This document shows positions 16,302-24,874 of a stretch of DNA of 63,578 nt, in pieces. Source of the DNA: Rhodospirillaceae bacterium. Lineage in GTDB: Bacteria > Pseudomonadota > Alphaproteobacteria > GCA-2731375. Location of the stretch: contig JABIRL010000099.1 in the NCBI GenBank assembly GCA_018667855.1, positions 1-63,578 of the forward strand. Reading direction: 5' to 3'. A program made the translations under genes and the position numbers. The first letter of the stretch is position 1. Every line of letters starts with the position of its first letter. The notes beneath the pieces were generated by a model that worked only from the letters and a program-made list of their open reading frames with translations, did not search any database and was not told the origin of the DNA.

Positions 16302-17282
16302 ATGGATTTAGGCCATCTTGGCCCCCTGGGGCCGGTCAGCCGTCTGACCTTAGGCGGCGGCGGCCTCGGCCAATTGTGGGGCCAAACGGATCGGGCGGAA
16401 TGCGTGGCCACCCTGCGGGCGGCCGTCGATGGCGGCATCGACCTAATCGATCTGGCGTACCGCTACGGCAATGGCGAGGCCGAACTGGTGCTGGGCGAAG
16501 CCTTCGAAGGGCGATTGCCCGGCGGCGTCCGGGTCACCTCGAAATGCCTGCTGGGCAATACACCGGCCGCCGAGATCGAGGATCGGTTGCGCCAATCGGT
16601 TCATGACAGCCTGGCCCGCATGCAATTGGAACGGCTTGATCTGTTTTTTCTGCATTCCAATGTGGCGCCCGACGGCCATCCCATGCAACAGCACCCGGAT
16701 GCTGGCGCCCGTATGACCGCTTACAGCGATTTTGTCGCCACCGCCCGGCCCTGCTTTGAAAGCCTTGTGGCGGAGGGTCTGATCGGCGCCTGGGGCCTGA
16801 CCGGCATTGGCCATCCCGACGCCATCATCCGTTTGCTGGGCGAGCGCCCGGCACCGTCCGTGGTGCAATGCATTGCCAATGCCATGGATTCCCCCGGCGC
16901 CCTGAAATTCTACGACGAGCCGGCCCGACCCCGCACGGTGATTGCCGCGGCCCAGGCCAACCATGTTGGCGTCATGGGCATCCGGGCCGTGCAGGCCGGC
17001 GCCTTGACCGACGCCATTGACCGGGATTTACCCGACGATCATGCGGAAGTTCGCGATTTCAATGCCGCCGGCGCCTATCGTGCCCTGGCGGCCGAACTGG
17101 GTATGTCAGCCGCCGTTCTGGGACATCGCTACGCGCTCAGTATGGATGGTGTCGATACGGTTGTGCTGGGCGTTAAGAACCGCGCCGAATTGGCGGACTG
17201 CATCGCGGCGGCGGATGCAGGACCGCTACCAGCCGAGATCGTGAACCGTGTCGATGGCTGTTTCCCGGATCGTGACGCCTAA
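16302..17282 (+). CDS. Aldo/keto reductase
   Basis: A 326-aa (beta/alpha)8 NADPH-dependent oxidoreductase. GGIDLIDLAYRYGNGEAELVLG carries the Asp and Tyr of the catalytic set, TSKC replaces the more common S-TK segment around the catalytic Lys, and the C-terminal VVLGVKNRAEL matches the NADPH-binding end. It starts 3 bases after the GlcD-like stop, so the two are co-transcribed. It ends tail to tail with an acyl-CoA dehydrogenase gene, overlapping by 4 bases. The substrate is unknown. Confidence 0.88.
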   Translation: MDLGHLGPLGPVSRLTLGGGGLGQLWGQTDRAECVATLRAAVDGGIDLIDLAYRYGNGEAELVLGEAFEGRLPGGVRVTSKCLLGNTPAAEIEDRLRQSVHDSLARMQLERLDLFFLHSNVAPDGHPMQQHPDAGARMTAYSDFVATARPCFESLVAEGLIGAWGLTGIGHPDAIIRLLGERPAPSVVQCIANAMDSPGALKFYDEPARPRTVIAAAQANHVGVMGIRAVQAGALTDAIDRDLPDDHAEVRDFNAAGAYRALAAELGMSAAVLGHRYALSMDGVDTVVLGVKNRAELADCIAAADAGPLPAEIVNRVDGCFPDRDA

Positions 17283-18463
17283 AGCCCCAAAACCCGCTTG
17301 GCCATGATGTTGCGCTGGATCTCGTTGGAACCGCTGTAGATGGACGCGGCGCGGAGGTGGAGGTATTTCGCCACCGCGGCGACGCCTTCCGCGGGAGCGA
17401 TCGGCGTGACGTTGCTGCCCGGCTTTCGTGCTTCCGGCTGGAACGGGGCCATGTAGTAATTCAGGGCCTCGACCGTCAGCTCCGTGATCCCTTGATTGGT
17501 TTCCGAGCCCATGACCTTCATGATCGAAGACGCCGTGCCGGGCCGACCTTGCCGGGTGATATCGGCGATGATCCGATGCTCGGTAAATTCGGCCGCTTGC
17601 TGCTTGATCGCGGCCGCCGCCACCTTGTTGGCGAACAACGGATCGTTCATGTTTTTTCCGGCCGCGACCGTGCGCAACTGTGCCAGGGAAGCCGCGACGG
17701 TGGCGCCAAAGGCGCTGCCGCCGCGTTCGAATTCCAGCAGATATTTGGCCACGGTCCAGCCGTCGTTCTCGTCACCCAGGCGACATGATTGCGGCACCCG
17801 CACGTCATCGAAGAAGACCTGGTTGAAGGTATGTTCACCGGCGATATTGATGATCGGCTCTATGGTTATTCCCGGTGTATCGGTCCGGAACAGCAGGAAA
17901 CTGATGCCTTCCTGGCGTTTTTCCGTATCCGCCGTACGTACCAGGCAAAAGATGTGATTGGCGTGATGGGCGCCGGAGGTCCAGATTTTCGTGCCGTTGA
18001 TCACATAATCATCGCCGTCGGGAACTGCCCTGGTCTGCAACGATGCCAGGTCCGAGCCCGAGCCAGGTTCGGAATAGCCCTGGCACCAGACATCATCGCC
18101 CGAGATGATACGCGGCAGATAATGCGCCTTCTGCTGATCGGTGCCGAAACGCATGACCACCGGCCCGACCATGGAAATGCCCATGGCGAAGTAGGCCGGC
18201 GTGCCGGCTTTGGCGGCCTCGGTGGCGTAGATATATTTCTGCATGGGCGTCCAGGCGCAACCGCCGTGTTCTGCGGGCCAGGACGGCGCCACCCAGCCCT
18301 TTTTCGAGACGGTGAGGAACCAGCGGCGGCTGATGGGATAATCCGCGAAGGAGCCGCCGTTCAGGTGATCGGCCTCGCGCATTTCATCTGTCAGATTTTC
18401 CGCCAGAAATTCCCGCACCTCGTCGCGAAAGGCCAGATCATCGGCTGTCAGGTTCAAATGCAT
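17279..18463 (-). CDS. Acyl-CoA dehydrogenase (third of three tandem genes)
   Basis: A 394-aa flavoprotein that introduces a double bond into an acyl-CoA thioester and passes electrons to ETF. The family segments are present: QGYSEPGSGSDLASLQT for FAD and substrate contact, NGTKIWTSGAHHAN, a helical domain with LLEFERGG, and the C-terminal GSNEIQRNIMAKRVLG. It is the last of three homologous genes transcribed right to left; the gap to its upstream neighbour is 6 bases. Ranking by eye, it is about as similar to each of the other two. The substrate is not predictable from the sequence. Confidence 0.9.
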   Translation of the reverse strand: MHLNLTADDLAFRDEVREFLAENLTDEMREADHLNGGSFADYPISRRWFLTVSKKGWVAPSWPAEHGGCAWTPMQKYIYATEAAKAGTPAYFAMGISMVGPVVMRFGTDQQKAHYLPRIISGDDVWCQGYSEPGSGSDLASLQTRAVPDGDDYVINGTKIWTSGAHHANHIFCLVRTADTEKRQEGISFLLFRTDTPGITIEPIINIAGEHTFNQVFFDDVRVPQSCRLGDENDGWTVAKYLLEFERGGSAFGATVAASLAQLRTVAAGKNMNDPLFANKVAAAAIKQQAAEFTEHRIIADITRQGRPGTASSIMKVMGSETNQGITELTVEALNYYMAPFQPEARKPGSNVTPIAPAEGVAAVAKYLHLRAASIYSGSNEIQRNIMAKRVLGL

Positions 18464-18469
18464 GGCTGA

Positions 18470-19672
18470 TCAGAGTCCCAAGACAAGTTTAGAGATGATA
18501 TTGCGCTGTACCTCGGACGAGCCGGCATAGATGGTCGCGGCCCGGAAATTGAGATATTTCGGCATCACAGGGACAGACGCGGCGGGGCCAATGGGTTCGG
18601 CGTTATTACCGGGCATCCGGGCCTCGGGCTGAAAGGGCGCGGCATAATATTGCGTGGCCTCCACCGCCAATTCGGAAATCAGCTGATTGGTTTCCGAGCC
18701 GACCAGTTTCATCATGGAACTGGCGGGACCGGGTCGGCCGCGTTGGGCGATGTCGGACATGATGCGGTGTTCCGTGGCCTGGGCCGCCTGTTGCTTGACC
18801 TCCAACGCGGCTAGCTTGGCGGCAAAGGCGGGATCGTCGATCAGACGGCCGCCGTCCTTCGCCTCAGCTTCGGCGATGGCGCGTAATTTTTCCAGGGCCG
18901 CCGCCAGGGTGGTGGCATAAGCCGCCCCGCCCCGCTCGAACTCCAACAGATATTTGGCCACGGTCCAGCCGTCATTCTCCTCGCCCACGCGATTTGAAAC
19001 CGGCACCCTTACGTCATCGAAAAATACCTGATTGACCTCGTGGTCGCCGGCCAGGGTAATGATAGGCTCGATGGTAATGCCGGGCGTGTCCATGTCGATC
19101 AGGATGAAGGAGATGCCTTCCTGTTGCTTGCCTTCGGTGGAAGTGCGGACCAGGCAGAACATGCGGTCGGCAAACTGCGCGCCCGTGGTCCAGAGCTTGG
19201 TGCCGTTGACCACATAGTCGTCGCCATCGATGATCGCGCGGGTCTGCAGGGAGGCCAGATCGGAACCCGATCCTGGCTCCGAATAGCCCTGGCACCAGAC
19301 ATCCTCGCCCGAGCATATGCGCGGCAGGTAATAATTCTTCTGCGCATCCGTGCCGAATTTCATAATCACGGGACCGACCATGCGCAGGCCCATGGAAAAC
19401 AGCCGCGGCGCGCCCGAGGCGCCGGCCTCGGAATCGTAGATGTATTTCTGCATGGGCGACCAGGCGGTGCCGCCGTGTTCCTCGGGCCAGGCCGGCGCGA
19501 TCCAGCCCTGTTCGTACAAGGCCTTGTGCCAGCGGCGGCCAATGTCCATCTCGGCGAATACGCCGGAGGTCAGATTGGAGGCTTCGCGCATATCCGGCGT
19601 CAGCTTGTCATCGAAAAAGGCCCGCACCTCGTCGCGAAAGGCCGCATCCGCCGCCGATATATTCACATCCAT
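18470..19672 (-). CDS. Acyl-CoA dehydrogenase (second of three tandem genes)
   Basis: A 400-aa paralogue of the flanking genes, same architecture: N-terminal helical domain, QGYSEPGSGSDLASLQT, NGTKLWTTGAQFAD, LLEFERGGAAYAT, C-terminal GSSEVQRNIISKLVLG. It has a slightly longer loop (AEAEAKDGGRLIDD) in the C-terminal helical domain. Together the three genes look like a duplicated set for related acyl-CoA substrates, perhaps branched or cyclic acids; this is inference. Confidence 0.9.
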   Translation of the reverse strand: MDVNISAADAAFRDEVRAFFDDKLTPDMREASNLTSGVFAEMDIGRRWHKALYEQGWIAPAWPEEHGGTAWSPMQKYIYDSEAGASGAPRLFSMGLRMVGPVIMKFGTDAQKNYYLPRICSGEDVWCQGYSEPGSGSDLASLQTRAIIDGDDYVVNGTKLWTTGAQFADRMFCLVRTSTEGKQQEGISFILIDMDTPGITIEPIITLAGDHEVNQVFFDDVRVPVSNRVGEENDGWTVAKYLLEFERGGAAYATTLAAALEKLRAIAEAEAKDGGRLIDDPAFAAKLAALEVKQQAAQATEHRIMSDIAQRGRPGPASSMMKLVGSETNQLISELAVEATQYYAAPFQPEARMPGNNAEPIGPAASVPVMPKYLNFRAATIYAGSSEVQRNIISKLVLGL

Positions 19673-19721
19673 GGTTCAATCTCCTCCATACTCATAACGC
19701 TTTATACGCATGTTTAAGGTA

Positions 19722-20906
19722 TCACATACCCAGAACCAGTTTTGCCATGATATTACGCTGAACTTCATTGGAACCGCCAGCGATGGAGCGGGCCCGCAGA
19801 TCCAGATAGCGGGCCATGACGACCAATTCGTCCGCGCTGCCCACCGGTTCGACGTTGCTGCCCCATTCGCGGGCCTGGGGCTGATAGGGGGCGGCATAAT
19901 GTCCAATCGCCTCGACACTCAATTCGCTGATCGCCTGTAAAGTGGTGCCGGCACTGATCTTGAGCAGGGAAGATGCCGGGCCGATGCGTCCCGTCGCCTC
20001 CAACTCCGCGATGACCCGCTGCTCGGTGTACTCCACCGCCTGAATATTCACTGCCAGTGCCGCCAGGCGCTGGCCGAAAGTACCCCGGTCAAGGCCGCGC
20101 GCCGCGGCCAGACGTCGAAGCTCGGCCAGGGCGCCGCGCAGCTTGGCGCCCCAGGCGCGGCCGCCGCGTTCGAATTCCAGCAAATATTTCGCCACGGTCC
20201 AGCCCTGGTTCTCGCCGCCGACCAGGTTGGCTTGGGGTACTCTGACATTGTCGAAAAAGACCTGGTTGACCTCGTGATTGCCGGCCAGGGTGATGATCGG
20301 CTCCACCGTGATACCCGGCGTCTCCATCTCCAGCAGAATGAAGGAGATGCCTTCCTGCTGCTTGCCCACACGAGAGGTGCGGACCAGACAGAACATGCGG
20401 GTGCCGTACTGGGCATGGGTGGTCCAGATCTTGGAGCCGTTGATGATATAGTCATCGCCCTCCTTGTCCGCCCGACATTGCAGTGAGGCCAGGTCCGAAC
20501 CGGAGCCCGGCTCGGAATAGCCCTGACACCAGCTGTCCTCCGCCGCCAGGATCCGCGGCAGGTAGAAGTCTTTCTGTTCCGCGCTGCCGTGGCCCATGAT
20601 GGCCGGGCCAACCATATCCAGACCCATGGGCGCCAACATCGGCGCATCGGCCAGATTAAGTTCAGTACCGAAAATATGCCGCTGCATCGGCGTCCATCCG
20701 GTTCCGCCATGTTCCACCGGCCAGCTGGGCGCGGCCCAACCCTTGGCATACAGGATCTTTTGCCAGGCCTGACTGGCCTCGTGGGGGCTGCAAATACCCA
20801 TGGTGCGCCGGCCCGCCTGGCGCAGCTCCGGCGTCAGGTGATCGTCCAGAAAATCCTGGACTTCCTCCCTAAAGGTCCGATCCGCCGCCGCCGCATCCAG
20901 ATGCAT
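19722..20906 (-). CDS. Acyl-CoA dehydrogenase (first of three tandem genes)
   Basis: A 394-aa member of the same family, first in transcription order. It has QGYSEPGSGSDLASLQC, NGSKIWTTHAQYGTR, LLEFERGGRAWGAK and the C-terminal GSNEVQRNIMAKLVLGM. It is somewhat more diverged from the other two (for example ALAELRRLAAARGLDRGTF in the helical domain). The divergent aminotransferase gene starts 174 bases away, so the promoter for the cluster should lie in 20907-21080. Confidence 0.9.
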   Translation of the reverse strand: MHLDAAAADRTFREEVQDFLDDHLTPELRQAGRRTMGICSPHEASQAWQKILYAKGWAAPSWPVEHGGTGWTPMQRHIFGTELNLADAPMLAPMGLDMVGPAIMGHGSAEQKDFYLPRILAAEDSWCQGYSEPGSGSDLASLQCRADKEGDDYIINGSKIWTTHAQYGTRMFCLVRTSRVGKQQEGISFILLEMETPGITVEPIITLAGNHEVNQVFFDNVRVPQANLVGGENQGWTVAKYLLEFERGGRAWGAKLRGALAELRRLAAARGLDRGTFGQRLAALAVNIQAVEYTEQRVIAELEATGRIGPASSLLKISAGTTLQAISELSVEAIGHYAAPYQPQAREWGSNVEPVGSADELVVMARYLDLRARSIAGGSNEVQRNIMAKLVLGM

Positions 20907-21080
20907 GATGATACTCCCTTGATAAGACCTGGCAGTTTACCCTTGGTGTCATGATACAGGTAGGACGAAGAATCCTCGAAATATCCGCCATTCGCTTTGA
21001 CTCAAGGGGCAAGAAAGCGTGAAATGGCTACAACCCAATTCAGCAAGTGCAGGCATTGCGCCAGAAAAGGAAACCAGCTC

Positions 21081-22475
21081 ATGACCGATCGCGGCAACTC
21101 ACCCGCCAGCCGGGATATCGCCCATTATCTCCATCCCTACACCAACCTGGCGACCCACGAGGTTACCGGTCCGCAGATCGTCACCAAGGGCCGCGGCGTC
21201 TATGTCACGGATGAAAGCGGCAAGGAATATATCGAAGGGTTGGCCGGCCTGTGGTGCGCCTCGTTTGGATTTGCGGAGGAAGAGCTGGTGGAGGCCGCGA
21301 CGGAACAGCTCCGGACCCTGCCTTATTACCATGGCTTTGCCGGCAAGTCGGTGCATCCGGCGATTGATCTGGCGGAAATGTTGAAGGAAATTGCGCCGGT
21401 CGAATTCTCCAAGGTATTCTTTGCCAACTCCGGCTCGGAAGCCAACGATTCCGCTGTCAAAATGGTCTGGTATTTCAACAACGCCCGCGGCAAGCCGAAG
21501 AAAAAGAAATTCATCTCCCGCCTGCGCGGCTATCATGGCGTTACCGTGGCCGCCGGCAGCCTGACGGGTCTGCCTTATGCCCAGGCGGATTTCGACCTGC
21601 CCCTGGATTTTGTCCGTCACACCATGACGCCAGATTATTACCGGGGTGCCGAAGACGGCGAGTCGGAAGAAGATTTCGCCACCCGCTGCGCCCAAGCCCT
21701 GGAAGACATGATCCTTGAAGAAGGTCCCGAAACCGTGGCGGCCTTTATCGCCGAACCGGTGATGGGGGCGGGCGGCGTTATCCTGCCGCCGAAGGGCTAT
21801 TTCGAGAAGATCCAGGCGGTCTTGAAAAAATACGAAGTGCTGATGATCGCCGATGAAGTGATCTGCGGTTTCGGCCGCACCGGCAACATGTGGGGCAGCC
21901 AGACCTTCGGTATCCAGCCCGACATTCTGACCTGCGCCAAGGCGCTGTCATCGGCTTATCTGCCGATCTCCGCCGTGATGATCAGCGAGGAAATTTATCA
22001 GGGCCTGCGCGGCAATTCCGAGAAACTCGGCCTGTTCGGCCACGGCTATACCTATTCCGCCCATCCGGCCTGCGCGGCGGTCGCCCTGCGGGCACAACAA
22101 CTGATGCAGGAGCGGGATATTATCGGCCACATCAGGGCCATCGCGCCCCAGTTCCAGAACCGTATCGCCAAATTGGGTGAACATGCTCTGGTCGGTCAGG
22201 CCCGCGGCATCGGCCTGATTGGCGCCGTGGAAATTGTCGCCGACAAGGAGACCAAGCGGTCCTATGACCCGGCCCAAAAGGTCGGCGCCCTGATCCAGAA
22301 TGCGGCCCAGGAACATGGTCTGATCACCCGCGCCATGCCGGGCGATATCCTTGGTTTCTGCCCGCCCTTGATCATCTCGGCGGAGGAAATCGACGAAATG
22401 TTCGATCGTTTCACCCGCGCCATGGACGAGACGGAAATGCAATTGAAACAGCAAGGCGCCTCCGCCGCGCAATAA
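21081..22475 (+). CDS. Class III PLP-dependent aminotransferase
   Basis: A 464-aa aminotransferase of the omega-amino acid/taurine-pyruvate type. FFANSGSEANDSAVKMVWY, the LIADEVICGFGRTG Asp motif for PLP, and SAYLPISAVMIS following CAKALS with the Schiff-base Lys are all visible. ATG 21081 is chosen because AAAGGAAA sits 6-10 bases upstream; earlier in-frame starts lack a good site. The substrate could be taurine, beta-alanine, putrescine-derived amines or 2-aminoethylphosphonate-like amines. A strong hairpin terminator follows. Confidence 0.9.
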   Translation: MTDRGNSPASRDIAHYLHPYTNLATHEVTGPQIVTKGRGVYVTDESGKEYIEGLAGLWCASFGFAEEELVEAATEQLRTLPYYHGFAGKSVHPAIDLAEMLKEIAPVEFSKVFFANSGSEANDSAVKMVWYFNNARGKPKKKKFISRLRGYHGVTVAAGSLTGLPYAQADFDLPLDFVRHTMTPDYYRGAEDGESEEDFATRCAQALEDMILEEGPETVAAFIAEPVMGAGGVILPPKGYFEKIQAVLKKYEVLMIADEVICGFGRTGNMWGSQTFGIQPDILTCAKALSSAYLPISAVMISEEIYQGLRGNSEKLGLFGHGYTYSAHPACAAVALRAQQLMQERDIIGHIRAIAPQFQNRIAKLGEHALVGQARGIGLIGAVEIVADKETKRSYDPAQKVGALIQNAAQEHGLITRAMPGDILGFCPPLIISAEEIDEMFDRFTRAMDETEMQLKQQGASAAQ

Positions 22476-22507
22476 CGGCGCCAATAACACCGTCAATGCA
22501 CGAAACG

Positions 22508-22537
22508 AAATGGGCGCCTGGTTGGGCGCCCATTTTT
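22508..22537. terminator. Strong Rho-independent terminator between convergent genes
   Basis: AAATGGGCGCC (22508-22518) pairs perfectly with GGCGCCCATTT (22525-22535) around a 6-base loop and is followed by T residues to 22537. The left side is A-rich, so it may also serve the opposite strand and stop both the aminotransferase and senA transcripts. Confidence 0.9.
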
Positions 22538-22561
22538 GTTGTGGTTGATTAAAATTCTCCG

Positions 22562-23884
22562 TCAGGCGGGGCCGCCTTTGCGACAGGTCCGGAAGCCGAC
22601 GAATACGTCGCGGCGTTCAGGTCCGAAAAAATTACGATAGGTACCGTGGATCATGCGGCTTCGCGTGGTCCACGCGCCACCGCGCATCACCTTGGTGTCG
22701 CCAAACAGCATGGCCGAGTATTCCTTGTAGGCATCGGCCGAAAATTCGGCAAAGGGGCCGAATGTGTCGGCCGTCCATTCCCAGACGTTTCCCAGCATTT
22801 GACGGCAGCCGAAGGCACTGTCGCCGGCCGCCAATGCCGCCACATCCACGGGCCCCAATCCACGGCCGTCCAGGTTCGCGTGGTCGGGATCGGGCGCTGT
22901 GTCACCCCAGGGATAGCGCCGCTTCACGGTAGCCAGCCTGCCATCGGAACCGGCCTCCCCCAGGGCAGCGGCTTCCCATTCCGCTTCACTTGGCAAGCGC
23001 TGGCCGGCCCAGTTGCAATAGGCGTTGGCTTCGTACCAATTGACATGAATGACAGCCTCGTCAGCCGGCAGGGGGAAGGTGCGGTCGAACCGTCTGACCA
23101 CCCATTTGCCTGGTCCGTCGGGCTGCCAATAGACAGGGTGCTCCGCCTTGACCTCCTGACGCCAACGCCAGCCGTCCGCCCCCCAGAATTTTTCATTTTC
23201 ATAGCCGCCGTCATCGACGAAAGCCTGGAATTCGCCATTGCTTACGGCCGCTTTCGATATTTCAAATGGCGCAATGACAACTTCGTGGGCCCATTTTTCG
23301 TTATCGAACATGAACGGCGCCGATTTTTTCGCGCCCATGGTAAAGGTCCCTCCGGGCACCGATGCCCAGCCCTGATGACGACCTGCCGACCGTTCAGCGG
23401 TGACATCTGCCGCGACGGCGAGGGTCGGCGTCGGATAGGCCAGGTTCTGGCGGGCCCAAAGAAAGGCTTCCGTGTGCATGTCCTCGTGAAAGATGCCGAA
23501 TTGATAGATAAAGCTATCCTGTTCCGTGGCCATGCCACCGTCCAGTCGTTCGCCGAGGCGGTCCAGCACTGTCTGCATGTAGGCAAGGGTCTCCTCACGA
23601 TTTGGCAACGGTAGATCCCACCTGACATCGTGGTGAATGTTGATGGAATCGTAGAGCTGATCCGCCCTGTCGCCAATGACGCTGTCGTAGCCGTAAAGTT
23701 GACGCAGAATGAAGAACTCGTAGAAATGCGCGGTGTGGCCGATCTCCCATTTCAGGGGGTTCACCGTGCGAATTTTCGGACCCATGATTTGCTGGTCGTC
23801 AAGGTCATGGACCAGCTCTAATGTCCGGTCACGGGCGTCTTGCATGTTGGCGATCAAATGTGCGGTACTGACTGGATGGGTCAT
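22562..23884 (-). CDS. senA: Selenoneine synthase SenA (EgtB-like)
   Basis: A 440-aa nonhaem-iron enzyme of the EgtB superfamily. SenA joins a selenosugar to hercynine, the selenium counterpart of EgtB in ergothioneine synthesis. The N-terminal DinB-like domain carries His50 and His53 (IGHTAHFYE) and the iron motif HEDMHTE at 133-139. The C-terminal FGE-sulfatase-like domain has PGGTFTMG, LPSEAEWEAAA, GNVWEWT and MRGGAWTTRSR. I call it SenA and not EgtB because the adjacent genes are the selenosugar synthase and a SelD fusion. It starts 27 bases from the divergent senB start. The egtD gene, which makes hercynine, is not in this window. Confidence 0.88.
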   Translation of the reverse strand: MTHPVSTAHLIANMQDARDRTLELVHDLDDQQIMGPKIRTVNPLKWEIGHTAHFYEFFILRQLYGYDSVIGDRADQLYDSINIHHDVRWDLPLPNREETLAYMQTVLDRLGERLDGGMATEQDSFIYQFGIFHEDMHTEAFLWARQNLAYPTPTLAVAADVTAERSAGRHQGWASVPGGTFTMGAKKSAPFMFDNEKWAHEVVIAPFEISKAAVSNGEFQAFVDDGGYENEKFWGADGWRWRQEVKAEHPVYWQPDGPGKWVVRRFDRTFPLPADEAVIHVNWYEANAYCNWAGQRLPSEAEWEAAALGEAGSDGRLATVKRRYPWGDTAPDPDHANLDGRGLGPVDVAALAAGDSAFGCRQMLGNVWEWTADTFGPFAEFSADAYKEYSAMLFGDTKVMRGGAWTTRSRMIHGTYRNFFGPERRDVFVGFRTCRKGGPA

Positions 23885-23911
23885 GTAGGGTCCCTGAACT
23901 GGAATGAATGC

Positions 23912-24874
23912 GTGAAGATTAGCCTAATCACCCCCGCCGGCAAACAATCGAAAAATGGTAACCGGACGACCGCCGAGCGCTGGGCGCGGCTGTTGCGTCG
24001 ATCCGGTCACCGAGTCCGCATCGACACGGAATATGATGGCCGGGCAACGGATCTGTTGATCGCCCTGCACGCCCGGCACAGCGCGGCGGCGGCACAACTG
24101 TATCGGGAACAGGTGCCTAACGGTCCTTTGTTGGTCGGCCTGGGCGGCACGGACGTCAATACTTTCCTCAAGACGGAACGCGCCGCGACACTGGCGACAA
24201 TGACCATGGCGGATGGGCTGATCTGTCTGCATGATTTGATTGCCAGGGAATTGCCGCCGCCGCTGCACGAAAAACTGCATGTCGTCCGCCAGTCCGCCCC
24301 GCCGCTGCCGGCGCCCCGGCGGCCCGCGAAGCGGAACTTTGATGTCTGTGTGATCGGTCATCTGCGGGCCGAAAAAGACCCATTCCGCACCGCGCTGGCG
24401 GCCCGGTTGCTGCCCGATGCCTCAAGATTGCGGGTGAACCATCTGGGCGGTGCGCACAGCGCCAAGTTCGCCGCCCGCGCCAAGGCGGAAATGGCGGCGA
24501 ACCCGCGGTACTTCTGGCGCGGTTCGGTGCCGGGCTGGCGGGTCCGTAGGGAATTCGCCAAGTCCCATGCCATGGTCATCAGCTCGCTTCAGGAAGGGGG
24601 CGCCAACGTGGTCTCGGAAGCCATCGTCGCGGGCGTACCGATAATTGCCAGCGACATCGCCGGCAATGTCGGCCTATTGGGCCCCGACTATCCCGGCTAC
24701 TATCTGGTTGGCGATGAAGTGGCGCTGGCTGAAATGCTGCGGCGCGCGGAAGCGGAACCGGCATTCTTAGGTTCATTGGCGCAACACGGCCGGAAACTCG
24801 CACCCTTGTTTTGCCCGGCCCAGGAACAAACCGCGTTGGCGAATATTGTCCAATCAGTCACGCGACAAGGGTGA
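23912..24874 (+). CDS. senB: Selenosugar synthase SenB (GT-B glycosyltransferase fold)
   Basis: A 320-aa protein of the family once listed as a putative glycosyltransferase (TIGR04348), now known as SenB, which couples selenophosphate to a UDP-sugar. Recognisable segments are ITPAGKQSKNGNRTTAERWA at the N terminus, LLIALHARHSA, FDVCVIGHLRAEKDPFR, and SSLQEGGANVVSEAIVAGVP with GNVGLLGPDYPGYY in the nucleotide-sugar half. GTG 23912 is chosen because earlier codons lie inside senA and are not conserved in type; GGAAT at 23901 is a plausible binding site. It is divergent from senA and overlaps the senC 3' end by 17 bases. Confidence 0.92.
   Translation: MKISLITPAGKQSKNGNRTTAERWARLLRRSGHRVRIDTEYDGRATDLLIALHARHSAAAAQLYREQVPNGPLLVGLGGTDVNTFLKTERAATLATMTMADGLICLHDLIARELPPPLHEKLHVVRQSAPPLPAPRRPAKRNFDVCVIGHLRAEKDPFRTALAARLLPDASRLRVNHLGGAHSAKFAARAKAEMAANPRYFWRGSVPGWRVRREFAKSHAMVISSLQEGGANVVSEAIVAGVPIIASDIAGNVGLLGPDYPGYYLVGDEVALAEMLRRAEAEPAFLGSLAQHGRKLAPLFCPAQEQTALANIVQSVTRQG

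Noticed and set aside
22562..23884. Ordinary EgtB of ergothioneine synthesis
   Set aside because: The neighbours are senB and a SelD fusion, not egtD, which fits the selenoneine pathway better; residue-level proof needs an alignment.
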